From: Deinococcus indicus
GTDB lineage: Bacteria; Deinococcota; Deinococci; Deinococcales; Deinococcaceae
Assembly: GCF_002198095.1 (NCBI RefSeq)
Contig: NZ_NHMK01000009.1
Location: forward strand, 620,001-684,000
DNA length: 64,000 bases
Reading direction: 5' to 3'
Shown: piece after piece, positions 43,519 through 53,848 of the stretch
Layout of the letters: every line of letters begins with the position of its first letter
Position numbering within the stretch: the stretch's first letter is position 1
The notes under the pieces: generated by a model
Databases searched by the model: none
What the model was told of the DNA's origin: nothing
What the model saw: the letters and a program-made list of their open reading frames with translations, nothing else
Made by a program: the position numbers and the translations under genes

Positions 43519-43875
43519 TCACCTCCGGTGAGACCCGTCACGGACCCGTCCGGGTGCGCGCGGGATTGATTCTGATGCGGCCATGGTGGGGCCGCTGGAG
43601 TCGGTGTCGTGGCCGCCACTGAGCAGCGCCGAGACGGCCGGGGCCTGCGCGCCGAACGCGCGGCGCAGCCGCCCCTGCTGCCAGCAGGCCGGGGAGTCGG
43701 CGCACACGTACGCGCCCCGCCCCACCCGCACGCCGGACTGCGGCGTCCACACCCCGCCGACCCGTGACAGGCGCGTGAATTCCGCCTGGGGTCGCCGGCG
43801 GCGGCACGCGACACAGGTCCGTTCCGGCGTGTGCCGGTCCGCTGCGGGGGTGGGGGCGGGGGAGGCCGTCAACAC
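43519..43875 (-). CDS. ylxR: YlxR family RNA-binding protein
   Basis: 118 residues of the YlxR (DUF448) family. Seen: [20 protein letters not shown] and GRGAYVCADSPACWQQGRL, giving the cysteine pattern of the fold, then LRRAFG. The family is a small RNA- or DNA-binding protein that sits between nusA and infB in many genomes and has been linked to RNase P or transcription. The GTG follows the nusA TAA directly, with GGAG just upstream, so it is coupled to nusA. The C-terminal ~35 residues are variable. Confidence 0.9.
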   Translation of the reverse strand: MLTASPAPTPAADRHTPERTCVACRRRRPQAEFTRLSRVGGVWTPQSGVRVGRGAYVCADSPACWQQGRLRRAFGAQAPAVSALLSGGHDTDSSGPTMAASESIPRAPGRVRDGSHRR

Positions 43876-45060
<1,185 letters not shown>

Positions 45061-45134
45061 CTCACTCTTCCTTATCAGGGGGGCGCGGCAGTGGGGGGCC
45101 GCGGCGGCCGGCGCGGGGCGGACCCCGGCCGGAC

Positions 45135-45596
45135 TTAACGGTGGCGGTCCGGGAACTCCGCGAGGTTCGCCTGGAACGACCCGGCGCGCAGCGTTATGCG
45201 CTCACCCGCCACGTCGAACGAGATCAGCTCGCCGTCCACCGCCACGATCGGCGCGGTGAACGCCTGCCCCTCGCCACGCACGCGGGCCTTCAGGCCCAGC
45301 ATCCGCTCGAAGTGCCGCGCGCGCGTCAGGGGACGCTTGGCGCCGGGCGACTCGAACTCCAGCCGGTACTCACCGGCGATGGGGTCCACGCGGTCGAATT
45401 CCGCCTCGGCGGCCCGACTCGCTTTCGTCAGGTCGTCGACCGTCACGGGCTGCTCGTCCAGCCGGTCGATACGGACCAGCACGATCGGCTGCCCGCCCAG
45501 GTTCTGCACCTGCACTTCCAGCACCTCGAACCCCATCGGGGTCAGTGCGGTCTGCGCGATCTGCTCAAGTTGATTGTTGCTTCCATTGTTATTCAT
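45135..45596 (-). CDS. rimP: Ribosome maturation factor RimP
   Basis: 153 residues. RimP binds the 30S pre-ribosome and helps assembly of its head. The N-terminal alpha/beta domain has EVLEVQVQNLGGQPIVLVRIDR; the C-terminal beta domain includes LEFESPGAKRPLTRARHFERML, typical of the family (LEVSSPG-type turn changed to FESPG). The ATG at 45596 is the first consistent start after the leader hairpin, although upstream in-frame codons exist. First gene of the nusA operon. Confidence 0.94.
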   Translation of the reverse strand: MNNNGSNNQLEQIAQTALTPMGFEVLEVQVQNLGGQPIVLVRIDRLDEQPVTVDDLTKASRAAEAEFDRVDPIAGEYRLEFESPGAKRPLTRARHFERMLGLKARVRGEGQAFTAPIVAVDGELISFDVAGERITLRAGSFQANLAEFPDRHR

Positions 45597-45640
45597 ATTG
45601 TGTCGGCCGGGAAACCAGCCTGAAAACCACCCCCTCCACG

Positions 45641-45664
45641 AAAAAAGGTGGGTTGCCACCCACC
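45641..45664 (-). terminator. Intrinsic terminator/attenuator in the rimP leader
   Basis: On the minus strand GGTGGGT, a GGCA loop, ACCCACC and then six Ts. It lies between a TATACT promoter box (45689-45694) and the rimP start, so transcription must pass it to reach the operon. A small hairpin CCTCG/CGAGG at 45665-45676 is directly upstream. Confidence 0.75.
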
Positions 45665-45688
45665 CCTCGTTCGAGGAATTACGCTCCC

Positions 45689-45694
45689 AGTATA
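45689..45694 (-). promoter_or_regulatory. -10-like box of the rimP-nusA operon
   Basis: TATACT on the minus strand, about 93 bases before the rimP ATG. No clear -35 is visible. The long leader contains the terminator described above. Confidence 0.5.
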
Positions 45695-45793
45695 CCCGAA
45701 ACGCCGCCTTCCGCACGCCGCCGCTCACAAAGTGCGCCCCCCGCCCCCTTGCAACGCTGCCCCGCCTCCCCTTAAGATGTCAGGCCGCGCAAC

Positions 45794-45868
<75 letters not shown>

Positions 45869-45872
45869 CGCG

Positions 45873-45905
45873 CAGCGTCCCCGGATGAAAAGTCCGGGGA
45901 CGCTG
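45873..45905 (+). terminator. Terminator of tRNA-Val
   Basis: A perfect 13-bp stem CAGCGTCCCCGGA and its complement around a short loop, followed by a T-containing tail. Confidence 0.8.
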
Positions 45906-45973
45906 CTGTTGTTTGGGCTGGGGCAGGGGAGTGGAGCAGCGCCGCACACGCTGTCCCACTCTCTACGGCCCGC

Positions 45974-46711
45974 TCACTCCATTTCCAGCAGCATCCGGTG
46001 TGCCAGCCCCCGCCCGGAGGCGATCTGCCACGCGGCGCGGGCGTTGCCCTGCGCGACGGCCGCCATGAATTTCGGGTCGGCGCCCAGGGTGGTCAGCAGC
46101 CAGAAGTCCCCCCAGACTTCCAGACCCCAGCTCTGGCGCATGGCGCGGGCGGCCGCGACCCACACGGGTTCGGACAGGTGCTCCAGCGGCGCGATGAAGT
46201 GCAGTTCGCCGTCGGTGCCGGGCGTGCGGGCGACCTCGCGGCGGTACTCGGCCTGCTCGCGGCGCGTCATGCGTTCCAGGGTGCCGCTCTCGCAGTACGT
46301 GGCAGGGAAGGCGCTGAAGGTGTCGCGGCAGCGGGTAGGGCGCGCGTCGTACTGGCTGCAGCCGCCGCTCTCGCGGTTCAGGATCGGGCAGTAGCCGACC
46401 TCGTCGCGGTGGCGCTGCACGTACTGATCGTCGCTGCGGGCGGTGCGGGCGTTGGCGACGGCGGCGCGGGCGTGCGCCTCGACCGCGCGGGCCTGCTCGG
46501 GGGTCAGGGCGGCCGTCATGATGAGCGCCTCGGCCAGACTGACCCGGATGGGCATGTTGCAGCACGCGAAACAACCGGCGCCGCAGTACACGCGGCCACC
46601 CTGCTGCTGGTAGCGTCCCAGCCAGCGTTCGGCCTGCTGGGCGTAACGGGCGTACCCGGCCCGGACGGGTTCGGTCACGGCGGCGTGGGGGGAAGGGCGC
46701 GGCTGAGTCAT
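45974..46711 (-). CDS. YkgJ family cysteine cluster protein
   Basis: 245 residues. Cysteine pattern: [13 protein letters not shown] near the start, then [25 protein letters not shown] and TYCESG. This is the CxxxCxxCC-type Zn/Fe-binding arrangement of the YkgJ family, whose function is unknown. N-terminal charged linker, no signal peptide. ATG follows TACGCT by seven bases. Divergent from the GAF-HD gene with only 35 bases between starts, each with its own box. Confidence 0.87.
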   Translation of the reverse strand: MTQPRPSPHAAVTEPVRAGYARYAQQAERWLGRYQQQGGRVYCGAGCFACCNMPIRVSLAEALIMTAALTPEQARAVEAHARAAVANARTARSDDQYVQRHRDEVGYCPILNRESGGCSQYDARPTRCRDTFSAFPATYCESGTLERMTRREQAEYRREVARTPGTDGELHFIAPLEHLSEPVWVAAARAMRQSWGLEVWGDFWLLTTLGADPKFMAAVAQGNARAAWQIASGRGLAHRMLLEME

Positions 46712-46718
46712 GGCGCGC

Positions 46719-46724
46719 AGCGTA
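46719..46724 (-). promoter_or_regulatory. -10-like box for the YkgJ gene
   Basis: TACGCT on the minus strand, seven bases before ATG 46711. It lies only 7 bases from the divergent box at 46732. Confidence 0.5.
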
Positions 46725-46731
46725 GCGCGGG

Positions 46732-46737
46732 TATACT
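46732..46737 (+). promoter_or_regulatory. -10-like box for the GAF-HD gene
   Basis: TATACT nine bases before GTG 46747. Confidence 0.5.
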
Positions 46738-46746
46738 GGACGCAAC

Positions 46747-47766
46747 GTGTTCCGACGCCCCCGCACCCAGCCCCCGGCCCCAGGCACTCCTGACCCGCGC
46801 AAGACCGGGATATCGGTGCCAGGAGAGCCGCTGGACGCCACGCGCGTCCTGTCGGACCTGCTGTCCCGCCCGTCCCAGGAGGGCATCCTGGAAGGCGCGC
46901 TGTCGTACGCCGCGACCCTGCTGGGCGGTCAGGCGCAGGGGTACGCGGTCGTGCGGCGCGGCCAGGACCGCGTGGCGGCCGTGTTCGGCTACCCCAGGGA
47001 GCTGCTGGGCGCGGCCCTGAGCGGCCCGTGGTCGGCGCTGCGCCCACGCGTGCTGGCCGACGGCACCCGCGAACTGTACGAGCAGAACGGCCCGGAGGTC
47101 ACGGCGCTGCTCGACAGCTGCGGCATGCGGGACGTGACCGTGTCGCTGGTCGTGCCGCTCAGCGACCGGGGCCGGAACCTGGGCGCCATGGTCCTGGACC
47201 GCACCGGCCCCGAGTGCGTCACGCCCGGCGCGCAGGAGGCCGTCACGAAATGGGCGGCGGCCGTCGCGCCGCTGCTGGGCGTGCTGGAGGGCCGCGAGGA
47301 GTGGAAGCAGGCGGCGCGGCAACTGACGGGCGCGCTCGTCGAGGCGGTCGAGAGCCGCGAGTTCGACTCGCTGGGGCACGCGCAGTCCGTGGCGGACGTC
47401 AGCATGAAACTGGGACGGCTGGTCGGACTGGCGGGCCGGGAACTGGACGAACTGTGGTTCGCGGCGACCCTGCACGACCTCGGCAAGATTCACGGCGAGT
47501 CCGGGCACGCGCAGGTCGGCGCGAACTTCCTGCACGGCGTGCCGCACCTCGCCGAGGCGCAGAAGGCGATCCGGCACCACCACGAACGCTGGGACGGTCA
47601 GGGCGAACCCGACAAGCTGGCCGGCGAGGACATCCCGCTGTACGCGCGCATCCTGGCCGTCTCGAACGCCTTCGTGCGGATGGGGGACGTGGAACGCCTG
47701 AAACCGCACGCCGGCAAGGCGCTGGACGCCCGGCTGGTCGGCCTGCTGGAGAAGCTGCCCCGGTGA
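46747..47766 (+). CDS. GAF domain-HD-GYP-like phosphohydrolase
   Basis: 339 residues. A GAF sensory domain spans about residues 35-185. An HD-type phosphohydrolase follows: H211 in LGHAQSV, the HD pair H243-D244 in [10 protein letters not shown], and [13 protein letters not shown]. In true HD-GYP cyclic-di-GMP phosphodiesterases this last part reads HHERWDGSGYP, so GYP is changed to GEP here; activity towards cyclic di-GMP is therefore uncertain. Soluble, no TM. GTG after TATACT. No cyclase gene is nearby. Confidence 0.85.
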   Translation: MFRRPRTQPPAPGTPDPRKTGISVPGEPLDATRVLSDLLSRPSQEGILEGALSYAATLLGGQAQGYAVVRRGQDRVAAVFGYPRELLGAALSGPWSALRPRVLADGTRELYEQNGPEVTALLDSCGMRDVTVSLVVPLSDRGRNLGAMVLDRTGPECVTPGAQEAVTKWAAAVAPLLGVLEGREEWKQAARQLTGALVEAVESREFDSLGHAQSVADVSMKLGRLVGLAGRELDELWFAATLHDLGKIHGESGHAQVGANFLHGVPHLAEAQKAIRHHHERWDGQGEPDKLAGEDIPLYARILAVSNAFVRMGDVERLKPHAGKALDARLVGLLEKLPR

Positions 47767-47830
47767 TCGGACCGGTGATCCACCCGCTGACTACGCGGCG
47801 CGCGGCCACGCCCGGCACCAGGAGCGTCCG

Positions 47831-48679
47831 TTGACACCCAGACGCGCGGCGGGCGGTGACGAACCGGCGCCGCGATTCCCGGTGCTGGAGGCCCGTTTCG
47901 GTCCGCTGACCCCCATGGACGCCGGCATGCAGAGCCGCGTGTACGTCACGCCGGACGACGTGATCGTGAAGGTGTACCGCAACCACCAGGGCGACCACTG
48001 CACCGAGGCCGCCAACCTGCGCCGCGCCGGACTGGGCGACTGGGTGATCGACGCGCTCGAGGCCGACGGGGTCGAGGCGCTGGTCATGAAACGCTTCCCC
48101 GGCCGGCCCCTGCGCCCGGCCGACGTGACCCGCGCCGCGCCCGCCCTGCGTGACGTGCTGCGCGAACTGCACCGCGAGCAGCGCGGCCGGGTGGACCTGC
48201 GCCGCGTGCGCGGCCGCCTGCAACGCTTCCGCAGCGCCCTGGCCGCCTACCCCCTGGACGACCTGTTCGACGCGGTCGAGATTCCGCTGGAACGCGGCCT
48301 GCTGGACCGCCCGGCGTCGTTCTGCCACCTGGACCTGTGGCAGGACAACATTCTGATCACCGACCCGCCCGCCCCCGAGCGGCTGCTGGTGATCGACTGG
48401 ACCAAGAGCGGCTGGGACGACCCACTGCGCGACCTGGCCCTGCTGAAGACCGGCACGCTGGACCTGCTGCCCCCCGACCAGAGCCTGAGCCTGGCCCTGG
48501 ATTTCCTGCCGGACCACGCGCCGGACACCCTGACCCGTTACCGCGCGTACCTGGCCCTGACCACCCTGCACGACCTGTACTGGCTGCTGATGAACGAACC
48601 GTACGAGTTCGACGGACAGCGCGCCGAGAAGGTCCCGCGCGCCCGTCACGCCCTGGCCCGCCTGCCCGCCCCGCCCTGA
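47831..48679 (+). CDS. Aminoglycoside-phosphotransferase-like kinase
   Basis: 282 residues of the APH/choline-kinase-like fold. N-lobe with VIVKVYRN (ATP lysine); catalytic loop [13 protein letters not shown] (HxDxxxxN); metal site [19 protein letters not shown]. Family members phosphorylate antibiotics, sugars, homoserine or choline; the substrate is unknown. TTG start with GGAG eight bases before. A basic, Pro-rich N-terminus of about 12 residues. Just upstream of upp but with a separate promoter box between them. Confidence 0.85.
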   Translation: MTPRRAAGGDEPAPRFPVLEARFGPLTPMDAGMQSRVYVTPDDVIVKVYRNHQGDHCTEAANLRRAGLGDWVIDALEADGVEALVMKRFPGRPLRPADVTRAAPALRDVLRELHREQRGRVDLRRVRGRLQRFRSALAAYPLDDLFDAVEIPLERGLLDRPASFCHLDLWQDNILITDPPAPERLLVIDWTKSGWDDPLRDLALLKTGTLDLLPPDQSLSLALDFLPDHAPDTLTRYRAYLALTTLHDLYWLLMNEPYEFDGQRAEKVPRARHALARLPAPP

Positions 48680-48684
48680 ACCGG

Positions 48685-48690
48685 TATCGT
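48685..48690 (+). promoter_or_regulatory. -10-like box for upp
   Basis: TATCGT seven bases before ATG 48698. Confidence 0.45.
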
Positions 48691-48697
48691 GGGCGGC

Positions 48698-49321
48698 ATG
48701 GTTACTGTCGTTACCCACCCCCTGGTTCAGCACAAGCTCTCGGTCATGCGTGACGTCCGCACCGGCGTGAAGGAATTCCGGGAACTGGCCGGCGAACTCA
48801 GCCTGCTGCTCGCCTACGAGGCCATGCGTGACCTGGAAACCGTGCAGGAGACCGTGCAGACGCCCATCACGCAGGCCGAGTTCCCGATGCTGAGCGGCAA
48901 GAAGCTGGCGCTGGTCGCCATCCTGCGCGCCGGGCTGATCATGACCGACGCGATCGTGCAGCTCGTCCCGGCCGCCAAGGTCGGCCACATCGGCCTGTAC
49001 CGCGACCCGGAATCGCTGCTGCCGGTCGCGTACTACAACAAGCTTCCCACCGACATCGCCGAGCGCCGCGTGTTCCTGACCGACCCGATGCTCGCCACGG
49101 GCGGCAGCGCCGTCGCCGCCATCGAACGCCTCAAGGAGGCCGGCGCGACCAGCATCAAGCTGATGTGCATCCTGGCCGCGCCCGAGGGCATCGCCCTGAT
49201 CGAACGCGAGCACCCGGACGTCGAGATGGTCGTGGCCGCCGTGGACTCGCACCTGAACGACCACGGGTACATCGTGCCGGGCCTGGGCGACGCCGGCGAC
49301 CGCATCTACGGCACCAAGTAA
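48698..49321 (+). CDS. upp: Uracil phosphoribosyltransferase
   Basis: 207 residues. Makes UMP from uracil and PRPP in pyrimidine salvage. Family blocks: [13 protein letters not shown] at the N-terminus, [32 protein letters not shown], the PRPP loop [16 protein letters not shown], and [13 protein letters not shown] at the C-terminus. Length is exact for the family. ATG after TATCGT. A tract of five GGG runs capable of forming a G-quadruplex lies 11 bases after the stop. Confidence 0.97.
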   Translation: MVTVVTHPLVQHKLSVMRDVRTGVKEFRELAGELSLLLAYEAMRDLETVQETVQTPITQAEFPMLSGKKLALVAILRAGLIMTDAIVQLVPAAKVGHIGLYRDPESLLPVAYYNKLPTDIAERRVFLTDPMLATGGSAVAAIERLKEAGATSIKLMCILAAPEGIALIEREHPDVEMVVAAVDSHLNDHGYIVPGLGDAGDRIYGTK

Positions 49322-49331
49322 CCGTTCGCCT

Positions 49332-49350
49332 GGGCGGGTGGGCGGGTGGG
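49332..49350 (+). other. G-quadruplex-type sequence after upp
   Basis: Five GGG tracts separated by single bases (GGGCGGGTGGGCGGGTGGG). Very short loops predict a stable quadruplex in RNA or DNA. The region can also fold as a hairpin using GCCTGGG and CCCAGGC. Confidence 0.75.
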
Positions 49351-49449
49351 CGGTTGGCCCCGCCGTTCACCCAGGCCAGCGGGCCGGTGTGGACGCCGGC
49401 CCCGCCGGCCCTCCCTCTTTGGTGTGACCTGCCGGGGCCGCCCAGCCTT

Positions 49450-49455
49450 TACACT
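49450..49455 (+). promoter_or_regulatory. -10-like box for the WecA/TagO-like gene
   Basis: TACACT eleven bases before ATG 49467. It ends at an in-frame TTG (49455), which makes the ATG the likelier start. Confidence 0.45.
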
Positions 49456-49466
49456 TGGGGCCGTTT

Positions 49467-50617
<1,151 letters not shown>

Positions 50618-50621
<4 letters not shown>

Positions 50622-51790
50622 CCACCCCCGACCCCGCGAACACCCCGTCCCAGCCCCCGGAGCGCACGGTCGTCCTCGCGTTCGGCACGCGCCCCGAGGC
50701 GACCAAGATGGCCCCGGTGTACCGCGCGCTTCAGGCCACGCCGGGCCTGCGCCCCCTGATCCTCTCGACCGGACAGCAGCGGCAGATGCTGGACGCCGCC
50801 CTGAGCGTCTTCTCGCTCGTCCCGGACCGCGACCTGAACGTCATGACCGACCGGCAGACCCTGGCGGACCTGACCGCCCGGATCGTCCCGCAGGCCGGCC
50901 GGACCCTGCGCGAGATGGGCGCCGACATGGTCCTCGTCCACGGCGACACCAGCACCAGCTTCTGCGTGGCACTCAGCGCCTTCTACGAGGGCATCCCGGT
51001 CGGGCACGTCGAGGCCGGACTGCGCAGCGGCGACCTGCGCGAACCCTTCCCCGAGGAAGCCAACCGCCGCCTGACCGGCGTGCTGAGCACCCTGGACTTC
51101 GCGCCCACGAACGGCAGCCGCGACAACCTGCGCCGCGAGGGGAAAAGCGACCACGGCATCTTCGTGACCGGCCAGACCGCTGTGGACGCCGTGCGCGAGG
51201 TCGCTGGCCGCGTCCCGCTGCGCCCCGAGTGGCAGTCGCGCGTGAAGGCCGCTCAGCCGCTCGTGACCGTCACCATGCACCGCCGCGAGAACCAGCCCAT
51301 GATGCGCGAGATGGCGCTCGCCCTGGCCCGCGTGGCGCAGGCGCACCCGGACCATCACTTCATCTACCCCGTCCACCTGTCGCCCGCCGTGCAGGAGGCC
51401 GTGCGGCCCGCGCTGGAAGGCGTACCGAACTTCGAACTGACCGAACCCCTCGACTACAGCGACATGGCCCCCCTGATGGCCGCCTCGCGCCTGCTCGCCA
51501 CCGACAGCGGCGGCCTGCAGGAGGAAGGCGCGGCGCTGGGCGTGCCGGTCGCGGTGCTGCGCAACGTCACGGAACGCCCGGAAGGTGTCGAGGCCGGGGT
51601 GCTGAAACTCGCCGGGAACGACCCCGCGCAGCTGGAAGCCGTCCTGACGGGCCTGCTCGGCAACGATGCCGAACTGCAACGCATGCGCGACGCCCGCAAC
51701 CCCTACGGGGACGGGCAGGCCGCCGGCCGCATCGCGCAGGCCATCGCGTGGCACTTCGGCCTGACCGACCGTCCCGCCGACTGGCAGTAA
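50618..51790 (+). CDS. wecB: UDP-N-acetylglucosamine 2-epimerase (non-hydrolysing)
   Basis: 390 residues. Interconverts UDP-GlcNAc and UDP-ManNAc. Seen: [20 protein letters not shown] at the N-terminus, [40 protein letters not shown] and [14 protein letters not shown], all typical. The ATG overlaps the upstream transferase stop and follows GAGGAG. It probably provides UDP-ManNAc for a wall or surface polymer. Ends near palindromic element H. Confidence 0.95.
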
Positions 51791-51856
51791 CGCCGCCCCC
51801 AGGCCGGCACCCCCGAGACAGGCACCGTGGCGCGGCCCGGTGCCTGTTTCCGTCTG

Positions 51857-51922
51857 ATGCGGACTCCGATTGAATGGGCTGCAAAGCCCGTTGGGTCCGA
51901 GCGAAACAACCGGAGTCCGTCT
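51857..51922 (-). repeat. ATACGG palindromic element, copy H (66 bp deletion form)
   Basis: Reverse orientation: ATGCGGACTCCGATTGAATGG, then GGGTCCGAGC joined to GAAACAACCGGAGTCCGTCT. It keeps both ends and the terminal hairpin (GGGCTGCAAAGCCC) but lacks the middle, the opposite deletion to copy C. Flanks TG and GA. Confidence 0.85.
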
Positions 51923-51942
51923 GACCCCCGCCGCCGATGCTC

Positions 51943-51948
51943 TATCCT
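51943..51948 (+). promoter_or_regulatory. -10-like box for the lipid kinase gene
   Basis: TATCCT nine bases before GTG 51958; it supports that GTG over the upstream in-frame start. Confidence 0.5.
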
Positions 51949-51957
51949 GGGTGCCCT

Positions 51958-52887
51958 GTGACCCCTGATGGCCCGTCCGTTTCCGTTCCGCATCTGGCGG
52001 TGGTGCTCAACCCGAACGCCGGCGGTGGACTGGCCCTGCGGTCCTGGCCGCGCCTGCAACGCGAACTCACGGCCCGGCACCTGAGCCACGAACTGATCCG
52101 CGAGGACAGCGGCGACGCGGCCCTCGCGCGGCTGCGGGCGCTGCCGCCCGGCACGGCCGTCATGGCGGTCGGCGGGGACGGCACCGTGGGCGCCCTGCTG
52201 CCCGCCCTGGTCGGCACGGGGCGCGCCCTGGCGATCGTGCCGCTGGGCACCGGCAACGACTTCGCGGGCCTGCTGGGCCTGCGGCCCGGCGCCTTCGCCG
52301 AGGCCCTGGACCGCCTGAACTACCAGCCGCGCGCCGTGGACGCCCTGCGCGTCACGGTCGTGCAGGGCGACGAGGCCGGACAGTCCTTCGTGCTGCTCAA
52401 CGGCCTGGGCATGGGCTTCGACTCGGACGTCACCGCCAACATGGCCCGCGCGCCCGCCCGGCTGCGCGGCTTCGCCCGGTACGCCTGGTCGGCGGTCGCC
52501 ACCATCCGCGAACTGCACCTGACGGGCGTGACCATCACCGCCGACGATCAGCTCCTGTACGCCGGTCCCAGCGGCATCGTGGCCGTCATGAACGGCACCC
52601 GCTACGGCGGCGGCTTCCGGATCAGCCCGGACAGCGACGTGCGCGACGGGCAGGTGAACGTCGTCGCGGGCGGCGACATGAACCGCCGGCAACTCACGGA
52701 CCTGATGCTCCGCGTTCTGCCGGGCCGCCACCTGAACCACCCACGCGTCCACACCCGCGCCGCCCGTACCGTGCAGGTCCGCTGGGACGCCCCGGTCCGC
52801 GTTCACCTCGACGGCGACCTGCACGGCCACGTGACCGAACTGCACGTCGAGACCCTGCCCGGCGCCGTGCACCTCCTGAACGCCTGA
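51958..52887 (+). CDS. Diacylglycerol kinase family lipid kinase
   Basis: 309 residues, DAGK catalytic family (YegS/DgkB-like). Seen: [10 protein letters not shown] near the N-terminus, the nucleotide loop [12 protein letters not shown], and [14 protein letters not shown]. Later [12 protein letters not shown] and [14 protein letters not shown] are in place. Such kinases phosphorylate diacylglycerol or related lipids at the membrane and help recycle lipids. GTG with a TATCCT box. A perfect 20-bp hairpin follows. Confidence 0.92.
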   Translation: MTPDGPSVSVPHLAVVLNPNAGGGLALRSWPRLQRELTARHLSHELIREDSGDAALARLRALPPGTAVMAVGGDGTVGALLPALVGTGRALAIVPLGTGNDFAGLLGLRPGAFAEALDRLNYQPRAVDALRVTVVQGDEAGQSFVLLNGLGMGFDSDVTANMARAPARLRGFARYAWSAVATIRELHLTGVTITADDQLLYAGPSGIVAVMNGTRYGGGFRISPDSDVRDGQVNVVAGGDMNRRQLTDLMLRVLPGRHLNHPRVHTRAARTVQVRWDAPVRVHLDGDLHGHVTELHVETLPGAVHLLNA

Positions 52888-52917
52888 ACAGGGGTGTGAA
52901 CAGGGGTGATGGTGAAC

Positions 52918-52964
52918 GGTTGATGGGTGATGGAACCCTGTTCTGGTTCCATCACCCATCAACC
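52918..52964. terminator. Bidirectional terminator with a perfect 20-bp stem
   Basis: Twenty-base arms (starting GGTTGATGGGTGATGG) match perfectly around the loop CTGTTCT, between the convergent lipid kinase and TPR genes. It is unusually long and AT-richer than its surroundings. Confidence 0.85.
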
Positions 52965-52989
52965 ATCGACTTTCAACCCGCTCCGGGCG

Positions 52990-53685
52990 TTACTTCAGTT
53001 TGGCGAGGGTGGCCTTGGCGGCTTCCAGGTCGCGTTTTTCCCAGAAGGTTTCGGCGGGGATGCTGACGGCCTTCTGGAGTTGCGTGGCGGCTTCGGCCTT
53101 GCGGTTCTGGAGGATCAGGGCGTTGGCGAACTCGATGCGGTGGACGGCCACCTCGGGTTCGAGGCTGATGGCCTTCTCGAAGTTGGGGATGATCTGGTTC
53201 TTGTTGGCGCCGCTGGCCTGCACGGCAATGAAGCCCTTGGAGACGAGGTTGGCGTTCCAGAGGCCCAGGGCGACGTACGCGCCGGGCAGTTTCGGGTCGA
53301 GTTTGATGGCCATGTCGAGGTTCTTCTTCATCTCGCCGGCCAGACCGAGGCTCTGGAGGATGCCGCTGAACTGCGCGAGGCGGCCCTGCGCGCGGGCCAT
53401 CTCGAAGTACGCCTCGGCGTTGTTCTTGTCCTTGGCGATGGCCTGCTTGGCGTAGCCCTGGGCCTTCTCGAACAGCGCCTTTTTCTGGTTGTCGGGCACC
53501 AGGGCGGAGCCGGCGGTGGTGGCCTCGGCGGCCAGGGCGAAGCCTTCGCTGGTGTTCAGGGCGGCGGCGGCGTTGGCGGCTTCCTGCCACTTGCCCTGTT
53601 CGAACAGGCTGGTGGCGGCCGACAGGGACTGGGCGGACGCGGTGGCGGTCAGGGCGAGGGCGGCAGTGATGATCAGTGAACGCAT
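52990..53685 (-). CDS. Secreted TPR-like repeat protein
   Basis: 231 residues. A signal peptide (LIITAALALTATASAQ) is cleaved probably after SAQ. The rest is alpha-helical repeats of TPR type, for example SLFEQGKWQEAANAAAAL, KNNAEAYFEMARAQGRLAQF, PKLPGAYVALGLWNANL and NRKAEAATQLQKAVSI. TPR proteins scaffold protein complexes; partner unknown. A strong GGAGGAAG lies before the ATG. Monocistronic. Confidence 0.85.
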   Translation of the reverse strand: MRSLIITAALALTATASAQSLSAATSLFEQGKWQEAANAAAALNTSEGFALAAEATTAGSALVPDNQKKALFEKAQGYAKQAIAKDKNNAEAYFEMARAQGRLAQFSGILQSLGLAGEMKKNLDMAIKLDPKLPGAYVALGLWNANLVSKGFIAVQASGANKNQIIPNFEKAISLEPEVAVHRIEFANALILQNRKAEAATQLQKAVSIPAETFWEKRDLEAAKATLAKLK

Positions 53686-53832
53686 GAACTTCCTCCGGTG
53701 AGGTGACTCGGTGATTTGAATTGAACGCTGCCGCGGAGTATACACATCCGCCGCGCCGGGATGCTGACGAACCCGTCAGGAACGGCAACCCTGCTCTTTC
53801 ATGAACCGGGTTCACCGGGCGGGCGGATGCGC

Positions 53833-53838
53833 TACGCT
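53833..53838 (+). promoter_or_regulatory. -10-like box for the P-loop/TPR ATPase gene
   Basis: TACGCT ten bases before GTG 53849. Confidence 0.45.
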
Positions 53839-53848
53839 GCGTGGCGAC

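Noticed and set aside
49322..49466. A small gene between upp and the WecA/TagO-like gene
   Set aside because: Short frames only, made of the GGG-rich tract; no start with a promoter box or ribosome binding site.
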